A DNA stretch of 8,705 bases. Source: Candidatus Babelota bacterium (lineage in GTDB: Bacteria; JAGOBX01). Position numbers and translations under genes: made by a program. Positions 6,364 to 8,705 of the stretch are shown one piece after another (within the stretch, counting starts at the first letter, position 1; the number at the start of each line of letters is the position of its first letter). The stretch is taken from the NCBI GenBank assembly GCA_017999075.1, contig JAGOBX010000128.1, positions 1 to 8,705 on the forward strand, written 5' to 3'. The notes beneath the pieces were generated by a model, which saw only the letters and a program-made list of their open reading frames with translations, ran no database searches and was not told where the DNA came from.

Positions 6364-7491
6364 ATGTTTTCAGTTCAACATGACGTATTGGATAATTTTT
6401 TAACGCTTGTTAATATATCAAGCGAATCAGGAGAAGAAGCTGAAATAGTGGAATACCTTATAAAACGGTTAAAATTATATACTAAAAATATTTATCTTGA
6501 TAAAGGAAATAATTCTTTTCCTAAAGGAGTCGGAAATATTATAGCGAAAATTAAAGGTAATCCGAGATTGCCTTCGATATTATTTTGCGCGCATATGGAT
6601 ACTGTTAAACCTGGAAAAAATATAAATCCCCAGATTTTGAATAACATAATTAAGACTGACGGTAAAACCATACTTGCTGCTGATGATAAAGCCGGAATTG
6701 CTGCAATATTAACTTTGCTGAAAGTTATTCATAAAGATAAATTTGATTCATGTCCTATTGAAATTGTTTTTACTGTAGGCGAAGAATCGTGGCTTATGGG
6801 TTCAAAAAAACTTTCTTTTGATAAAATCACTTCAAAATATGGGTTTATACTTGACAGCGATGGAGACATCGGCGGAGCTGTAATTAAAGCGCCTTCATAT
6901 ATGTATATGAATATTTCTGTATTAGGAAAAGCTGCGCATGCGGGAATGGATGCTAAAGCAGGAATAAACGCTATTAAAATTGCAGCGGAAGCTGTTTCCA
7001 AAATACCGACAGGATATGTAGATAGCGAAACTACTATTAATGTCGGAAAAATAAATGGAGGCATGGCTATTAATATTGTTCCGGAATTATGTAATGTCGA
7101 ATATGAAATAAGAAGTTATCAGGATAAAAATATAAAAAAATATCAGGCTTTTATAGAATCCGCATTTAAATCTGCAGCAAAAAAATATAAAGGAAACGTT
7201 AATATTGAATCTGATTTTCAATTTAAAAAGTTTGAAATTGAACATTCGGCAAAAACTGTAGCGTTATTTAAAAATGCCTGCAAAAGATTGAATTTAGATG
7301 TAAAAATGGAAAAATCTTTTGGCGGGAGCGATGCCAATATTTTTAATGAGAAAGGAATAGAAACTTTGAATTTATCTGTAGGATATTCAAAACCTCATAC
7401 TTCTGAAGAAACCATAAAATTATCTTCTCTGAAGGAAATAGTAGATGTTATTTATACTATTGTTCAATTATCAAGCGAAAACAATTTTTAA
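6364..7491 (+). CDS. M20-family metallopeptidase, peptidase T-like
   Basis: Predicted cytoplasmic di-zinc aminopeptidase or amidohydrolase of the M20 family, closest in motif style to the peptidase T-like proteins. Metal and catalytic residues are complete: His77 and Asp79 in CAHMDTV, bridging Asp107 in AADDKAG, catalytic Glu140 and metal ligand Glu141 in VGEESW, Asp164 in ILDSDG, and His345 in SKPHTSEE. The lid/dimerisation domain runs from about residue 175 to 290, with GKAAHAGMDAKAG (His192). The length of 375 is normal. No signal peptide is present. The true substrate (tripeptides, other short peptides or an acylated amino acid) cannot be read from the motifs. It has its own promoter and a strong ribosome binding site, and is followed after 21 nt by the amylase gene, with which it is probably cotranscribed. 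Confidence 0.92.
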   Translation: MFSVQHDVLDNFLTLVNISSESGEEAEIVEYLIKRLKLYTKNIYLDKGNNSFPKGVGNIIAKIKGNPRLPSILFCAHMDTVKPGKNINPQILNNIIKTDGKTILAADDKAGIAAILTLLKVIHKDKFDSCPIEIVFTVGEESWLMGSKKLSFDKITSKYGFILDSDGDIGGAVIKAPSYMYMNISVLGKAAHAGMDAKAGINAIKIAAEAVSKIPTGYVDSETTINVGKINGGMAINIVPELCNVEYEIRSYQDKNIKKYQAFIESAFKSAAKKYKGNVNIESDFQFKKFEIEHSAKTVALFKNACKRLNLDVKMEKSFGGSDANIFNEKGIETLNLSVGYSKPHTSEETIKLSSLKEIVDVIYTIVQLSSENNF

Positions 7492-7498
7492 AATTGAA

Positions 7499-7504
7499 AA
7501 GGAG
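7499..7504 (+). promoter_or_regulatory. Shine-Dalgarno site deciding the TTG start of the amylase gene
   Basis: AAGGAG ends 8 nt before the TTG at 7513. A TTG at 7505 opens a frame that stops after three codons, and the in-frame codons upstream of 7513 hold no start before a TGA at 7495-7497. The site and the signal peptide that follows identify 7513 as the start. Confidence 0.75.
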
Positions 7505-7512
7505 TTGAAAAA

Positions 7513-8705
7513 TTGAAAAAAATAAGCGCGCAGATAACCGTAATTTTATTATTTGTTTTAATAATAATATCCGTATGTGAAGCAGCGCCGGTATTATATA
7601 ATTTACCGGTATTCAATATTGAAACCGAAAAAGATAATATGATTGATTTAAACTCTTATTTTTTGGTAAAACCGGATGAACTTGAAAAAATAGAATTCGG
7701 CACTTATGATAAAAAAATAATTTCTGATATAAAATTCGATAAAGATTTATTGAGAATTATTATCTCTGCCGGTGCAGATGCAGGAATAACACGAATTCCA
7801 TTAATATTAAAAACCAGGACAGGTTCTGACAATTTATCAATGTTTGTCAAAACAGGAAAATCAAAATATCCGCAGACTTTTAAATATTCCGGCTCTAAAG
7901 GAATGAAAGTTTCAGTTGCAGGCGATTTCAACGGATGGAATAAAAATTCCAATGTTATGATTGAAAATAATGGAGAATATCAGACTACAATGATATTGAA
8001 ACCGGGTATATATAAATATAAATTTGTAATTAATGATAATGAATGGATTACTGATTCGGGCAATCCGGTAAAAAGCACTGACGGTTATAATAATAGCGTT
8101 ATTAATGTTGGTTCAGAAAAAGATATTAAATATAATATTATTGCAGTAAATAAGAATGTTGAAAAAGATAATTCCGTGAAGTTTGAATTTATTGCTGAAA
8201 TAAATAATTCCGATAAAATAAACTCTGAAATTTATTTTTTAAGCGGAAATAAATTGATTTCTTATAATTCTGATTTTAAGTCTGGAAAAATTGCCGTTGT
8301 CGTACCAAAAGAAATTATTGAGTTATCCAATCAAAATGAATTAAATAATGAAATTTATAAAATTACAGCCGTTATAGTAACCGGCACTACTAATTATTTT
8401 TGTAAATCTTATGCAATAAATTCTGGAACAGGAACGTTTAATTGGCGCGACGGAATTTTATATTTTGCATTTACAGACAGATTTTATAAATATAATCAGG
8501 AATATAATTATAAAGTTGAAGGGAAAAAAAACGAAAGAGATAATTTTCACGGCGGAAATTTTAAAGGATTGACTCAAAAAATAAAAGAAGGATATTTTAC
8601 GAAACTTGGGATTAATTCAATTTGGATATCGCCTGTTTTTGAAAATCCTGCTGATAAAATTTTTTCGGGGTATCACGGATATTGGCCATTGAATTCGTAT
8701 AAGAT
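7513..8705 (+). CDS. Secreted GH13 alpha-amylase-family protein, 5' part (runs off the window)
   Basis: The open frame from TTG at 7513 continues to the last base (397 codons, no stop), so the 3' part is missing. An N-terminal signal peptide (basic KKISAQ, hydrophobic core, likely cleavage at CEA-AP near residue 24) predicts export. Residues about 25-120 form an unassigned beta-rich segment. Residues about 125-200 match an E-set/CBM48-like starch-binding domain: VSVAGDFNGW (Trp142), then the LKPGIYKYKFVIND strand and a WITD turn. A further beta-rich linker (about 205-300) precedes the start of the GH13 barrel (about 312 on): DGILYFAFTDRF, FHGGNFKGL, LGINSIWISPVF and GYHGYW, which match the first strands and the region before conserved motif I. 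The catalytic Asp, Glu and Asp lie beyond the window, so activity and exact specificity (amylase, pullulanase or cyclomaltodextrinase-like) cannot be checked. The Cys in SVCEA is not a good lipobox. It lies 21 nt after the M20 peptidase gene. Confidence 0.88.
   Translation, partial: MKKISAQITVILLFVLIIISVCEAAPVLYNLPVFNIETEKDNMIDLNSYFLVKPDELEKIEFGTYDKKIISDIKFDKDLLRIIISAGADAGITRIPLILKTRTGSDNLSMFVKTGKSKYPQTFKYSGSKGMKVSVAGDFNGWNKNSNVMIENNGEYQTTMILKPGIYKYKFVINDNEWITDSGNPVKSTDGYNNSVINVGSEKDIKYNIIAVNKNVEKDNSVKFEFIAEINNSDKINSEIYFLSGNKLISYNSDFKSGKIAVVVPKEIIELSNQNELNNEIYKITAVIVTGTTNYFCKSYAINSGTGTFNWRDGILYFAFTDRFYKYNQEYNYKVEGKKNERDNFHGGNFKGLTQKIKEGYFTKLGINSIWISPVFENPADKIFSGYHGYWPLNSYK

Noticed and set aside
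6729-7064. 111-codon minus-strand reading frame opposite the M20 peptidase
   Set aside because: It is antisense to the catalytic motifs of the peptidase, and its Pro/Ser/Ile-rich product is what the reverse strand of that gene would give by chance.
7704-7952. 82-codon minus-strand reading frame opposite the amylase gene
   Set aside because: The plus strand here encodes a signal-peptide-led GH13 protein open to the window end; the antisense frame has no supporting signal.
1-8705. Search by eye for CRISPR arrays, tRNA or rRNA genes, insertion sequences and direct repeats
   Set aside because: No regularly spaced repeats, tRNA-like cloverleaf, transposase or terminal repeats were seen; intergenic space is too short to hold most of them.

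Overview
The window is strongly AT-rich and densely coding. It comes from a Gram-negative-type (diderm) bacterium: it holds a type II secretion GspC-like inner-membrane protein, a probable outer-membrane beta-barrel protein and the lipid II flippase MurJ. I cannot place it in a phylum. The base composition and gene mix would suit an uncultured AT-rich lineage (for example Elusimicrobiota-, Spirochaetota- or Riflebacteria-like), but that is a guess.

Layout. Four genes lie on the minus strand from about 3896 down to 36, in transcription order: a two-domain response regulator/PP2C-type (SpoIIE/RsbU-like) phosphatase, tsaB (tRNA t6A modification), a gspC-like gene and lepB (signal peptidase I). 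The gaps are 16 nt, an overlap, and 16 nt, so they very probably form one operon. A 118-nt divergent intergenic region (3897-4014) holds a perfect 10-bp inverted repeat and a good sigma70-type promoter for the plus strand. On the plus strand follow murJ, a small exported probable beta-barrel protein, an M20-family (peptidase T-like) metallopeptidase with its own promoter and a strong ribosome binding site, and the 5' part of a secreted GH13 alpha-amylase-family enzyme that runs off the end of the window. That last gene starts at TTG.

How the genes relate. Most products act at or across the envelope: LepB cleaves Sec signal peptides, including probably those of the barrel protein and the amylase. 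MurJ flips the peptidoglycan precursor. GspC links the inner-membrane and outer-membrane parts of a type II secretion system, which is a plausible exit route for a secreted amylase, although no other gsp gene is present here. TsaB is a housekeeping outlier, and the PP2C regulator has no visible anti-sigma or STAS partner in the window.

I did not find a clearly new multi-gene system. The points most worth a second look are the receiver domain whose phospho-accepting aspartate is a glycine, the murJ promoter that sits so close to its start codon that the mRNA would be nearly leaderless, and the perfect inverted repeat between the two divergent genes.
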